Of a DNA stretch of 64,000 nt, positions 53,762 to 62,146 are shown piece by piece. Below the pieces are notes generated by a model. The model was not told the origin of the DNA, did not search any database, and worked only from the letters and a program-made list of their open reading frames with translations. A program made the position numbers and the translations under genes. Source of the stretch: Lentisphaerota bacterium (GTDB taxonomy: Bacteria > Verrucomicrobiota > Lentisphaeria > Victivallales > Victivallaceae); contig SUWB01000006.1 in assembly GCA_015061745.1 (NCBI GenBank), forward strand, positions 1 to 64,000, given 5' to 3'. Every line of letters starts with the position of its first letter. The first letter of the stretch is position 1.

Positions 53762-54559
53762 ATGTTGAAAAGAACTACTGTTGCCGCTTTTGCAAAACGC
53801 AAGCGGGAAGGCGAAAAAATCGTTATGATAACAGCTTACGATGCTCCCGGTGCTGCTGCTGCCGCAGATGCGGGGATCGATATTCTGCTGGTGGGGGATT
53901 CTCTTGCTCCTACGGTTCTCGGGTATCGCAATACTTTGCCTGTGACGATGGAGCAGATGCTTCATCACGCTGCGGCTGTCCGGCGGGGAGCCCCCGGAAG
54001 TTTTGTGGTCTTTGATTTGCCTTTTATGAGTTATCAGGAAAGTCTTGAAAAAGCACTTCACAATGGGGGACGGGCTCTGAAAGAAGCTGACTGCGATGCT
54101 GTTAAACTTGAAGGCGGTGCAGAAATGGCTCCTCTGGTCGATGCACTGGTGGGGGCCGGGATCCCTGTTATGGCTCACGTTGGACTGCTCCCTCAGCGGG
54201 TGCAGACAATGGGGGGGTACAGGATCCAGGGACGTACACCTGATGCGGCGGAACGGATCCTTGCTGATGCCAAAGCTCTTGAAGCGGCGGGGGCCTTTTC
54301 TGTCGTTTTGGAGTGCGTGCCTGCTGAATTGGGTAAAACGGTCACTGAAGCCTTGAGTATTCCCACTATCGGTATCGGTTCCGGGGATGGGTGTTCAGGA
54401 CAGGTGCAAGTGATGAACGATGTGCTTGGGCTCTTTGAAAATACTCCGAAGCACGCCAAGCGTTATGCAGAAGTGGGGCGTATCATCCGTGAAGCCCTGG
54501 GAAATTATGCTGCCGAAGTCCGGGGAGGTGTATTTCCTGATGATGAGCACAGCTTCTAA
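53762..54559 (+). CDS. panB: 3-methyl-2-oxobutanoate hydroxymethyltransferase
   Basis: A 265-residue cytoplasmic enzyme of pantothenate and CoA synthesis that adds a hydroxymethyl group from methylene-tetrahydrofolate to ketoisovalerate. Visible motifs are MITAYDAPGAAAAADAG, ILLVGDSLAPTVLGY (metal Asp), KLEGG, VMAHVGLLPQ and GIGSGDGCSGQVQVMND. The length is typical. AAGG lies 5 nt before the start. A lipoprotein gene overlaps its last 20 nt. Confidence 0.95.
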   Translation: MLKRTTVAAFAKRKREGEKIVMITAYDAPGAAAAADAGIDILLVGDSLAPTVLGYRNTLPVTMEQMLHHAAAVRRGAPGSFVVFDLPFMSYQESLEKALHNGGRALKEADCDAVKLEGGAEMAPLVDALVGAGIPVMAHVGLLPQRVQTMGGYRIQGRTPDAAERILADAKALEAAGAFSVVLECVPAELGKTVTEALSIPTIGIGSGDGCSGQVQVMNDVLGLFENTPKHAKRYAEVGRIIREALGNYAAEVRGGVFPDDEHSF

Positions 54560-55298
54560 AATATTATTATATCTTCTTATTTTTGTGCTGGGGGGCTGTG
54601 CACTTTTTCAGCCGCAGAAAATAGAATTGTCTGTTATGCAGCAGGCGGTGCGTGACCGTCTGCTCAGACTTCAGGTAACTGAATTTCTTGCTCAAACGGC
54701 AAGAGAGCACTTTCAATCAGAAAAAGCGGTTGCTCTGTTTTCACTGAAGACCGGCTACCGGGATTCCTGGGGCGTTGAAAAAGATCCGGCACTTGAAGTG
54801 CTGGAAGAAGCGATCCGGTACGGTCTGACTGTGCTTGCTTCAGATCCTCAAGCGACGGCTGAAAAACTCATTGGAGAAAAGCTGGATTTTTTAACGGCCT
54901 GTGCCTTGCTGAATTTGAAACACGCTCCCCTTGGCAATTCAGACGGCAATTACAGAGATTATCTGTCTGCTCTTGGGATGATGACGGGGTGGAAGTCAAA
55001 AAAAATTCTTGAATATGCAGTATTAGCTCTGGAAGAAGGTGAAGTTTCTCCTTTCCGCATAGATCCCGCCTCGGAGCGTCTTTTGGATGAAAAAGGTAAT
55101 GCAGCTGCATTTGATACGGCTTCAGAACTTTACCGGCGTCCCGATGAAGCAAGGCTCCGCCGTGCGGAACTGCTCCGCCGTGCGATGCTCAACCGTTATC
55201 TGCTGCAAATAAAAAGCTCCGGAAGCGTCAACTATCCGGAGCTGAAAATCGCCGTCTGGCGGGGAAAACTCTTTTCAGGAGTTTTTAAGGGACTGTAA
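54540..55298 (+). CDS. Predicted lipoprotein of unknown function
   Basis: A 252-residue protein with a lipoprotein signal (ILLYLLIFVLGGC, lipobox cysteine near residue 20). The remainder looks helical, with no recognised domain. It overlaps panB by 20 nt and uses GGAGG inside that gene, so the start at 54540 or 54543 is likely. It converges with the SIS-domain gene, with three bases between their stops. The 3' end holds two terminator-like hairpins, one for each strand. Confidence 0.75.
   Translation: MMSTASKILLYLLIFVLGGCALFQPQKIELSVMQQAVRDRLLRLQVTEFLAQTAREHFQSEKAVALFSLKTGYRDSWGVEKDPALEVLEEAIRYGLTVLASDPQATAEKLIGEKLDFLTACALLNLKHAPLGNSDGNYRDYLSALGMMTGWKSKKILEYAVLALEEGEVSPFRIDPASERLLDEKGNAAAFDTASELYRRPDEARLRRAELLRRAMLNRYLLQIKSSGSVNYPELKIAVWRGKLFSGVFKGL
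55207..55243 (-). terminator. Terminator of the SIS-domain gene, inside the converging gene
   Basis: AGCTCCGGA (55215-55223) and TCCGGAGCT (55235-55243) pair perfectly, and on the minus strand are followed by TTTTTATTT. It lies within the coding end of the lipoprotein gene. Confidence 0.75.
55263..55289 (+). terminator. Terminator within the 3' end of the lipoprotein gene
   Basis: AAAACTC pairs with GAGTTTT across TTTTCAG, with T residues at the 3' side. It is short and AT-rich, so tentative. Confidence 0.4.
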
Positions 55299-55301
55299 CT
55301 T

Positions 55302-56975
55302 TTACAGCCGTTCCAGTACATACTGTACGGCGGATTGTTTTTCGGCACCGGGAGGCGTGGTTGAAGCGATGATCTCAAGAGCTTCAAAGAGTTTTTCGCA
55401 GCTCTCCTCGTAACTGAGATTTCCGATTTCAGCCACCAGCCGGGTACCTCTGTCCATCAGTTTCTTGTTGGTGCAGTCCACCCAGCTCATCCAGTTGCCG
55501 GTGACACGACCCAAGACCACCATTGTGCCGGTGGAAATATTATTCAGCACCAGTTTGACCGCCATATGGCGGATCAGGCGCAGCGGTGAATCAGGAATGG
55601 TACATTCAACGGTGAAATCCCCTTGGCCGCAGCCGATGAAAAGGCGTTTGCCGCAAGCAAATTTCTGTGCGTAAAGACTAAAAGCCTTTTCCAGTTCATT
55701 CCGGTTGTCGGCAATGCCGGTTTCGATCAGAACGGCTCCATCGTTTCCGGTGGCGTAACGCTCAGGAGATTCTTCGTTGCCGATAGCGATTTTAAGCAGA
55801 TTGGCACTGCCGATTTTAGGCGGATTGTTCTGGATCTTTTCAGCAGCTCCCAAACGGATGTAATCCTCTTTTGTCCATTCCAGACAGCGCAGGGGACGGC
55901 GCATATTGCGATTCCACACCGTTGCCGTATCAAAAAGAGGATTTTTAACAAATGCCCAGGGCACAGGAGCACTCAAATCATCTGACGGACGGAAAGGGGG
56001 CAGCATAAAGGTTGGAGAACGTTCCGTGGTATCAGTAAAGATATCCAGCAGGCAGTCGTCGGCACAATAGGTGATACGGCCGTGTTTGCGGTAGGTTTCA
56101 GCTTCAAAGTCGATGTAATCTGCCATTGCTTTCCGGGAAGCGGGGCTTTCAAGTTCATTGAGCAGTTTTTCAAAGTCAGCTGCCACATCGGGGACGGGAG
56201 TTCCCATTAAATTGGCAGCAATGTATTCCAGTGCCGCTCCGGCAATAAGCTGTTCGGAACTGGTGGCCTGCATACGGGTGGAACCGGCAAGGCCCATAGG
56301 TCCGCAGTAAAGGTCGAGGACGGTGACTCTGGGGTCGTTGATCGCCCGGGCGGAACGTTCGATGCGTTCGGCAAGCAGATCGGCAGGGTTGTTGAAAAGG
56401 AGAAACCCTTTTGCTCCCCGGTTGACCGCTTCTTCAAGAGTGCCCAGCACGGAAGATGTTTCACCGCCTTCGGTAATGGCGACGATCATATCATCTTTGC
56501 CGATATTGAGGGCGCGGAGCTGTTCCCGGCCGAATTCAAGATAGTCTTCAAAAAATTCAACAGAGCGGACAAGGGCAAAATCGCCCCCTGTCATAATGCT
56601 GAACACCTGATCGGCATATTGATTGAGAGGAGCATATTTTTCAGCAGTTTCCCGCCACATTCCTTCCAGAAGGATACTCAAGCGTCCAGTGGCTCCGCAG
56701 CCGGAAAAGACGATTTTCTGTCCGTTTTTCAAAGTTTCGAGTCCGTCTGCGACCATTTTTTCAAACTGGGCACTTTTGAGAACTTTTCTGGCCATATCAA
56801 GCACGTTCCGGTCCACCAGCTGCAAATTGGCAATGCCGTCAACGGTGGAACGGGCGAATTCCTTGTCCAGATTGCGGGTCTGGGGATTGGATTGTTCGGT
56901 GGGCAGGAATCCCAGATGAAACTGGGTCTCTTTGGTGATAAATTCTCTGGCTTGAGCCTGGGATGTGGCACTCAT
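55302..56975 (-). CDS. Two-SIS-domain protein related to MurQ/glucokinase regulatory protein
   Basis: A 557-residue protein. The start at 56975 has AGGAG 9 nt upstream; an upstream in-frame extension is not supported. The N-terminal half resembles N-acetylmuramic acid 6-phosphate etherase (VFSGCGATGRLSILLEGMWRE near 90-110, ITEGGETSSVLGTLEEAVNRGA near 180, a SIS motif). The second half forms another SIS-like domain. MurQ is about 300 residues, so this double-length form is closer to the GKRP layout. It may bind or process sugar phosphates in amino-sugar metabolism. The etherase activity is not certain. Confidence 0.8.
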   Translation of the reverse strand: MSATSQAQAREFITKETQFHLGFLPTEQSNPQTRNLDKEFARSTVDGIANLQLVDRNVLDMARKVLKSAQFEKMVADGLETLKNGQKIVFSGCGATGRLSILLEGMWRETAEKYAPLNQYADQVFSIMTGGDFALVRSVEFFEDYLEFGREQLRALNIGKDDMIVAITEGGETSSVLGTLEEAVNRGAKGFLLFNNPADLLAERIERSARAINDPRVTVLDLYCGPMGLAGSTRMQATSSEQLIAGAALEYIAANLMGTPVPDVAADFEKLLNELESPASRKAMADYIDFEAETYRKHGRITYCADDCLLDIFTDTTERSPTFMLPPFRPSDDLSAPVPWAFVKNPLFDTATVWNRNMRRPLRCLEWTKEDYIRLGAAEKIQNNPPKIGSANLLKIAIGNEESPERYATGNDGAVLIETGIADNRNELEKAFSLYAQKFACGKRLFIGCGQGDFTVECTIPDSPLRLIRHMAVKLVLNNISTGTMVVLGRVTGNWMSWVDCTNKKLMDRGTRLVAEIGNLSYEESCEKLFEALEIIASTTPPGAEKQSAVQYVLERL

Positions 56976-57021
56976 AGCTTTTTTCTCCTGAAAAATGTTA
57001 AAAATCAAGTTCAATGCAGAT

Positions 57022-57050
57022 AATATAACCCATAGTGAGCTCATTTTCAA
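57022..57050 (-). promoter_or_regulatory. Promoter of the SIS-domain gene
   Basis: Minus strand TTGAAA, 17-nt spacer, TATATT. Confidence 0.7.
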
Positions 57051-57104
57051 GGAAAGTAGAACACTCTGACCGGGTGAAATTAAGGAAAATGACAGATGTT
57101 TTGT

Positions 57105-57133
57105 TTGCATTTGAAAAAAAGGACGGTTATATT
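57105..57133 (+). promoter_or_regulatory. Promoter of the MBL-fold gene
   Basis: TTGCAT (57105-57110), 17-nt spacer, TATATT (57128-57133). Confidence 0.6.
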
Positions 57134-57171
57134 ACATATAAATATAAACTTTTTTTGAAAGGCATTATACC

Positions 57172-57975
57172 GTGAGAAATCATCCGTGGCAGGGGGCAAT
57201 GAAGCCCTTTCAGGTTTTTGGGAATACCTGGTTTGTGGGACTGAAGCAGGCCTCAACTCATCTGATCGATACCGGTGACGGCCTGATCCTTTTGGACAGC
57301 GGCTATCAGGAAAGTCTTTATTATGTGCTGGATTCCATTTATCAATGCGGTTTTTCGCCATACGATATCAAATATATCATCCATTCCCACGGTCACATCG
57401 ACCACGCCGCAGCGACCAGAGCTCTGGTCGAATTGACCGGAGCTGAAACTTTTATCGGTGAAAACGACCGGGAAATGGTCAACGGAACCCGGCCGGAATT
57501 GACCTGGGGACCTGAATACAATATGGCTTTCAACGGCACTTTTGAACCGGATCATCTGCTCAAAGACGGCGACAAGATCGCTTTGGGGGATGTTGTGATC
57601 GACTGTGCGGCAACGCCGGGACATACGGCCGGGACATTTTCTTTTTTCTGGGATATAAAGGATGAAGGCAAAATTTACCGTGCCGGAACGATGGGGGGGG
57701 CCGGGATCAATTCAATGGCAAGTTCCTACCTTAAAAAATATGATCTTCCCCCGGAACAGTGGCGGGGAGCTTTCGGGTCGAGTATTGCCCGCTGCCGCCT
57801 GGAAAAGGTGGACGTTTTTATCGGTAATCACGCCAAGCAGAATAATACTCCTGAACGGTATGAAAAATTGATCGCCGGGGATAAATTGGCCTTTTATGAT
57901 CCTGAAGCGTGGGGGGATTTTCTGGATCAGTGTCAGAAAAATCTTGATAAACTTAATGCTGAAGATCCTTTGTGA
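57172..57975 (+). CDS. MBL-fold metallo-hydrolase
   Basis: A 267-residue protein with a GTG start and GAAAGG upstream. The metallo-beta-lactamase motif is IIHSHGHIDHAAA (HxHxDH near residue 77), and the further metal histidines lie in ATPGHTAGT and IGNHAKQNN. The pattern is like subclass B3, but without a signal peptide, so a cytoplasmic hydrolase rather than a secreted beta-lactamase. Substrate unknown. It is a lone gene divergent from the SIS-domain gene. Confidence 0.87.
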   Translation: MRNHPWQGAMKPFQVFGNTWFVGLKQASTHLIDTGDGLILLDSGYQESLYYVLDSIYQCGFSPYDIKYIIHSHGHIDHAAATRALVELTGAETFIGENDREMVNGTRPELTWGPEYNMAFNGTFEPDHLLKDGDKIALGDVVIDCAATPGHTAGTFSFFWDIKDEGKIYRAGTMGGAGINSMASSYLKKYDLPPEQWRGAFGSSIARCRLEKVDVFIGNHAKQNNTPERYEKLIAGDKLAFYDPEAWGDFLDQCQKNLDKLNAEDPL

Positions 57976-58000
57976 ATCTGAGAAATCGTCCCTTTACTTC

Positions 58001-58029
58001 TTGAAAAAAGTGGTAAATGGTGCTATATT
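58001..58029 (+). promoter_or_regulatory. Promoter of accD
   Basis: TTGAAA (58001-58006), 17-nt spacer, GC then TATATT (58024-58029). Leader of about 90 nt. Confidence 0.7.
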
Positions 58030-58124
58030 ATAGGAACAATAAAAAACTGTAAACGGTTTTTCCGGCAAAAAAACAAATGATACAGATGCCGGAACCAGAC
58101 CACAAAAAGACCAAAGAGGTATTT

Positions 58125-58979
58125 ATGGCTCTCTTCAGCAGCGGAAAATATTCGACTTTACGCGTTGTGTCTCCTCAGGCTCGCAAGATGGTTATTCCGG
58201 ACGGCTCCTGGGTGAAATGCCGGAACTGCGGTCAGACTCTTTACACCGAGAAACTTGAGGATAATCTTAACGTTTGCTGGAATTGCGGCTGCCACTTGAG
58301 TGTCACCGCGCCCGACCGTATCAAACAGCTTGCCGATGCGGACAGTTTCGAGGAGTTTGACAAGAACCTGAAATCCGTGGATCTGCTGGGATTTGTTGAC
58401 TCCAAGCCTTATTCCAAACGACTTGATGAAAGCGTGACGAAAACCGGTCTTGCAGAAGCTGTCGTCTGCGGTAAATGCACGATCGAAGGGCACCCTTGCG
58501 CTATCGGTGTTATGGATTTCCGTTTTATGGGAGCTTCAATGGGTTCCGTGGTCGGCGAAAAGATCGTCCGTATGGTGGAGCGCGCCATTGCTGAAAAATT
58601 GCCCGTGATTATGGTAACAGCTTCAGGCGGTGCCAGAATGCAGGAAGGTGTGGTCAGTCTGATGCAGATGGCCAAAACCTGCGGTGCATTTGAAAAACTT
58701 GCCGCAGCAGGATTGCCCTACTTTGCCGTGCTGACTAATCCCACCTATGGCGGTGTCAGTGCCAGCTTTGCCACCATTGCCGACGTGATTATTGCTGAAC
58801 CTGAAGCGATGATCGGTTTTGCCGGACAGCGGGTTATTGCAGAAACGACCAATGCAAAATTGCCTGAAAATTTCCAGAAAGCTGAGTTCCTCTGGGAAAA
58901 AGGTTTGATTGACCGGGTTACTGAAAGAAAAAAATTACGAAAAGAATTGGGATTTTTGCTTGAAATTTTCAAAAACTGA
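58125..58979 (+). CDS. accD: Acetyl-CoA carboxylase carboxyltransferase subunit beta
   Basis: A 284-residue subunit of acetyl-CoA carboxylase, which makes malonyl-CoA for fatty acid synthesis. It has the N-terminal zinc ribbon (C32, C35, C51, C54) and the crotonase-like core with MVTASGGARMQEG and NPTYGGVSASFA. ATG 58125 is preferred for AAAGAGGT upstream and because it gives the usual N-terminus; an earlier in-frame ATG adds 16 residues. The -35 of the SRP RNA promoter lies within its last codons. Confidence 0.96.
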   Translation: MALFSSGKYSTLRVVSPQARKMVIPDGSWVKCRNCGQTLYTEKLEDNLNVCWNCGCHLSVTAPDRIKQLADADSFEEFDKNLKSVDLLGFVDSKPYSKRLDESVTKTGLAEAVVCGKCTIEGHPCAIGVMDFRFMGASMGSVVGEKIVRMVERAIAEKLPVIMVTASGGARMQEGVVSLMQMAKTCGAFEKLAAAGLPYFAVLTNPTYGGVSASFATIADVIIAEPEAMIGFAGQRVIAETTNAKLPENFQKAEFLWEKGLIDRVTERKKLRKELGFLLEIFKN

Positions 58980-58988
58980 GTATATATT
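58960..58988 (+). promoter_or_regulatory. Promoter of the SRP RNA gene
   Basis: TTGAAA (58960-58965, inside the end of accD), 17-nt spacer, TATATT (58983-58988). Confidence 0.65.
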
Positions 58989-59007
58989 GTAATATTGTCA
59001 CTTTTTG

Positions 59008-59125
59008 ATGCCGGGACGGACCCCGTGTGTTGTCAAAAGCGCCAACCGGGTCAGGTGGGGAACCAAGCAGCCCTACGCGATTTTTGACAGGCCTCGGGTA
59101 ATCTGTTCCGGCTCTTTTTATTTTT
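59008..59125 (+). ncRNA. ffs: Signal recognition particle RNA, small bacterial type
   Basis: About 103 nt from 59010 to 59112, followed by a T-rich terminator tail. The hallmark domain IV reads GGTCAGGTGGGGAACCAAGC then AGCC, with a GGAA tetraloop closed by GG/CC and the asymmetric AGCA side of the Ffh site. The ends GCCGGGAC and GTTCCGGC pair. No Alu domain is present. It binds Ffh for co-translational membrane targeting. Exact ends are estimated. Confidence 0.93.
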
Positions 59126-59158
59126 CTGTTTCAAGCCGGATCAAGGAAAAGGAGCACT

Positions 59159-59881
59159 ATGGAACGAATTGACGGGCGCAGACCCGATGAACTGCGTAAA
59201 TGGAGTATTGTCCCCAACTTTCTTTCTCATCCCGCAGGCTCCGCTTTGATCAGTTGCGGCGGAACCAGAGTGGTGTGTGCCGTGAGTTCTGAAAACCGCG
59301 TTCCGTCGTGGATGAAAAGTCAGGGTAAAACCGGCGGCTGGATCACCTGCGAATACGGAATGTTGCCCGCTTCCACTCACGACCGTATGAAACGGGAGGC
59401 ATCTTCCGGCAAACAGGGGGGGCGTACTGTGGAGATACAACGTCTTATCGGCCGTTCTCTGCGGATGTGTGCCGATTTGGAAAAAATGGGCGAAAATACC
59501 TTTTTTGTTGACTGCGATGTGATTGATGCCGACGGCGGAACCCGCTGCGGAGGAATTTCAGGTGCCGCCGCCGCCCTTGCAATGGCGTGTTGCAGACTTT
59601 ATCCTGAAGTGTCTCCTTTCAAGCAGCTTGTGGCAGCTGTCAGTGTGGGGATCGTGGACGGGACTCCTGTCCTTGACCTCTGTTACGAAGAAGATTCCCG
59701 GGCTGAAGTCGATATGAATGTGGTTATGGCTGAGTCCGGAGAATTTATTGAGATCCAGGGTACTGCTGAACACGGTACTTTTTCCAGAAGCCGTATGAAT
59801 GAACTGCTCGATCTTGCCGAACACGGCCTGCGTCAGATTTTCAAGATCCAGCACGAATGTATCGAGGCGGGGTTGAAGTGA
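59159..59881 (+). CDS. rph: Ribonuclease PH
   Basis: A 240-residue phosphorolytic 3'-5' exoribonuclease that trims tRNA 3' ends. Typical features are RIDGRRPDELR at the N-terminus, GGWITCEYGMLPASTHDR, GRTVEIQRLIGRSLR, VDCDVIDADGGTRC and VDLNV-like DMNVVM with catalytic aspartates. The length matches. AAGGAG lies before the start. Its stop overlaps the GTG start of dnaX. Confidence 0.97.
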   Translation: MERIDGRRPDELRKWSIVPNFLSHPAGSALISCGGTRVVCAVSSENRVPSWMKSQGKTGGWITCEYGMLPASTHDRMKREASSGKQGGRTVEIQRLIGRSLRMCADLEKMGENTFFVDCDVIDADGGTRCGGISGAAAALAMACCRLYPEVSPFKQLVAAVSVGIVDGTPVLDLCYEEDSRAEVDMNVVMAESGEFIEIQGTAEHGTFSRSRMNELLDLAEHGLRQIFKIQHECIEAGLK

Positions 59882-61659
59882 GTGAATATCAGGTAATTGC
59901 CAGAAAATGGCGTCCTCAGCGTTTTGCAGATGTGGTGGGGCAGCAGCACGTTGTCCGCACTTTGCGTAACGCCATCACCAAAAACCGTACGGGGCACGCC
60001 TACCTTTTTGTGGGCCCCCGGGGAATCGGGAAAACCACTTTGGCCCGTATTTTTGCCAAAGCTCTCAACTGTCTGGCTCCTGTTGACGGCGAACCCTGCT
60101 GTCAGTGCGAAAACTGCCGTGCAATGGCAGAGGAACGTTCCCTTGATGTGATTGAAATCGACGCCGCCAGCCGCAATAACGCTGAATCTATGCGGGAACT
60201 GGCTGAAGATGTGCTGCCGAGTCCGGTGGGGGGCAAATATAAGGTCTATATTATCGACGAAGTCCATATGCTTTCAAAAGTGGCTTGGAACGTTTTGCTC
60301 AAGACTGTTGAAGAACCCCCGGCTCACGTTAAATTTATCTTTGCTACCACTGAAGTTCATCAGGTGCTGCCCACCATTATTTCCCGGTGTCAGCGTTTTG
60401 ATTTGCAGCCTATCCCCACAAAACTTATTGCCGAGCGTCTGGCACTGATTGCCAAAACTGAAAATGTGGCCGTTGAACCTGCGGCAGTTGCCGCTATTGC
60501 CCGTGCTGCTGAGGGGGGAATGCGTGATGCCCAGTCTCTTTTGGATCAGATGATCGCCTTTTTTCTGCACGGTGACGGCGGAGTCGTTACCGGGGAGCAG
60601 GTGCTTTCGCTTTTCGGTCTGACCGATAAGGGAGAACTGGACAATCTGGTCGGTTCAATGCTGCGTAATGATCCTGCGGGAGTTATTACCATTGTGGCGA
60701 AACTGGCGAAAAAGGGTAAAAATCTTGAAACCCTTTTTGAAGAACTGCTGGGGGCTATCCGGGCGGTGGAGCTGTGCAGTCTGCTGCCGCAGCCGGAACT
60801 GGTGCTTGATGAAACTCCCGAAGCTGTGGCAGAATACCGTCAACTGGGAACGCTGGCTCCCAACAGCGATGTGGTGCGTATACTCCTTGAGCAGCTTGCT
60901 CCGGCGGGCAGGGTGCTCCGGGATGCTCTTGACCGGCAAATCGTTCTTGAAACATTGATATTGAAGGCAATGCGTGAAGCTCACGCTGTGCGGATCGATG
61001 ATATCTTGCGCCGCTTGAATCAGTTGCGGACAGCTGGAGAATTGAAATTTCTTGAAAAACTCCCTGCGGTGGAATCTCCTTTGCCTATTCCCGGAGCTTT
61101 GACTGCTCATATTCAAGCTGCCCCTGCTGCCGCTCCTGTTGCTGAGGCTGCTCCTGCTGCAGAGGCTGCTCCTGTTATTGAGCCGACTCCTGCTCCTGAA
61201 GCTGCTCCTGTTGCAGAGGCTGCTCCTGCTGCAGAGGCTGCTCCTGTTATTGAGCCGACTCCTGCTCCTGAGGCCGCCCCTGCTGTTGAGGCCGCTTCTG
61301 CTGCTGAGCCGACTCCTGTTGCAGAGGCTGCTCCTGCTGCTGAGCCGACTCCTGTTGCTGAGGCTGTTCCTGAAGTCGCGGCAGAAGAAAAAATTGTTTC
61401 TCCGGAAGCTGAAGTATCTGCCGTTTCCGGGGATGAGAAGTTCGTTGTTTCTCAGGACGAAAATCTTGAAAGTGCCACCATCGACAGCCGTGAACTTGGT
61501 GAAAGTGATGATGTGCAGCAGGCCCTTGATCGCAAAGTCAGGCACAGTGTCCTTGCTCACGATCCTGATGCAATGCGCCGCATTGTCTATGAAGACCCCA
61601 AGGTTGCAGAAGTTGTTGAACTTTTTAACGGCACAGTTATTGATATGCACGTTATGTGA
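59878..61659 (+). CDS. dnaX: DNA polymerase III subunits gamma/tau
   Basis: A 593-residue clamp-loader ATPase. GTG 59878 overlaps the rph stop (GTGA) and gives the usual N-terminus SEYQVIARKWRPQ. Walker A GPRGIGKTT is near residue 46, a four-cysteine zinc module (NCLAPVDGEPCCQCENC) follows, Walker B reads VYIIDEVHML, then the lid and collar domains. Residues 410-505 form an Ala/Pro/Glu-rich repeat linker. The short acidic C-terminus would be the tau-like tail. No convincing programmed frameshift site for a separate gamma form was seen. Confidence 0.95.
   Translation: MSEYQVIARKWRPQRFADVVGQQHVVRTLRNAITKNRTGHAYLFVGPRGIGKTTLARIFAKALNCLAPVDGEPCCQCENCRAMAEERSLDVIEIDAASRNNAESMRELAEDVLPSPVGGKYKVYIIDEVHMLSKVAWNVLLKTVEEPPAHVKFIFATTEVHQVLPTIISRCQRFDLQPIPTKLIAERLALIAKTENVAVEPAAVAAIARAAEGGMRDAQSLLDQMIAFFLHGDGGVVTGEQVLSLFGLTDKGELDNLVGSMLRNDPAGVITIVAKLAKKGKNLETLFEELLGAIRAVELCSLLPQPELVLDETPEAVAEYRQLGTLAPNSDVVRILLEQLAPAGRVLRDALDRQIVLETLILKAMREAHAVRIDDILRRLNQLRTAGELKFLEKLPAVESPLPIPGALTAHIQAAPAAAPVAEAAPAAEAAPVIEPTPAPEAAPVAEAAPAAEAAPVIEPTPAPEAAPAVEAASAAEPTPVAEAAPAAEPTPVAEAVPEVAAEEKIVSPEAEVSAVSGDEKFVVSQDENLESATIDSRELGESDDVQQALDRKVRHSVLAHDPDAMRRIVYEDPKVAEVVELFNGTVIDMHVM
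61132..61375 (+). repeat. Tandem repeats in the dnaX linker
   Basis: Two near-perfect 72-nt copies (61132-61203 and 61204-61275) encode a 24-residue unit built from APVAEAAPAAEAAPV and IEPTPAPEA. They are followed by degenerate copies with AEPTPVAEA. Copy number probably varies between strains by slippage. Confidence 0.85.
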
Positions 61660-61689
61660 GAATATTTGTTATTCAGGAGAAAAAATATT

Positions 61690-62085
61690 ATGAAAATTGC
61701 AGTTACTTGTGAAAATCATCAGGTTTTTCAGCATTTTGGACATACGCCCGGTTTTGCTGTTTTTGAAGCAGAAGATGGTAAAATCATCAGTGAAAAACTC
61801 CTTTCTTCCGGTGATTCCGGCCACGGAGCTCTTGCCGCTTTGCTGGCTGAAGAAAAGGTGGATGTCCTTATCTGCGGCGGCATTGGCGGCGGAGCAATCA
61901 ATGCTTTGCAGTCAGCTTTCATTATGGTTGTGGGCGGAGCTGAAGGTGATGTCCGTGAAGTGGCTGAAGCCTTTGCCAACGGCACATTGAAAGTCCGTGA
62001 GAATTTTCACTGCAATCACCACCACCACGGTGAAGGACACACTTGCGGCAATCACGGTTGCGGCGGCGGCAGCTGCCACCACTGA
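61690..62085 (+). CDS. NifB/NifX-domain (dinitrogenase cofactor-like) metal-binding protein
   Basis: A 131-residue protein with the NifX/NifB C-terminal fold (MKIAVTCENHQVFQHFGHTPGF, VLICGGIGGGAINAL). The last 25 residues are very rich in His, Cys and Gly (HHHHGEGHTCGNHGCG then GGSCHH). Small proteins of this family bind iron-sulfur or molybdenum-containing clusters; no nitrogenase genes are nearby, so the role is not nitrogen fixation as far as can be seen. AGGAGA precedes the start, 30 nt after dnaX. Confidence 0.82.
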   Translation: MKIAVTCENHQVFQHFGHTPGFAVFEAEDGKIISEKLLSSGDSGHGALAALLAEEKVDVLICGGIGGGAINALQSAFIMVVGGAEGDVREVAEAFANGTLKVRENFHCNHHHHGEGHTCGNHGCGGGSCHH

Positions 62086-62102
62086 GATAAATCGTATTCC
62101 AA

Positions 62103-62128
62103 GGCGGCTCTTATGCCGCTTTTTTGTT
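62103..62128 (+). terminator. Terminator after the NifX-like gene
   Basis: GCGGC and GCCGC form a short stem followed by six T. Confidence 0.7.
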
Positions 62129-62146
62129 TCAAATAGAGGATAAAAA

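Noticed and set aside
60700-60724. A-rich stretch in dnaX as a programmed frameshift site for gamma
   Set aside because: It lies well before the usual frameshift position, is not a canonical A6G heptamer in the right phase, and has no clear downstream hairpin.
61132-61375. CRISPR-like repeats
   Set aside because: The repeats are contiguous, coding and without spacers; they are a protein linker.
60655-61693. Open frames in other phases over the dnaX repeats, rich in Leu or in Ser/Arg
   Set aside because: They come from translating the tandem repeat out of frame.
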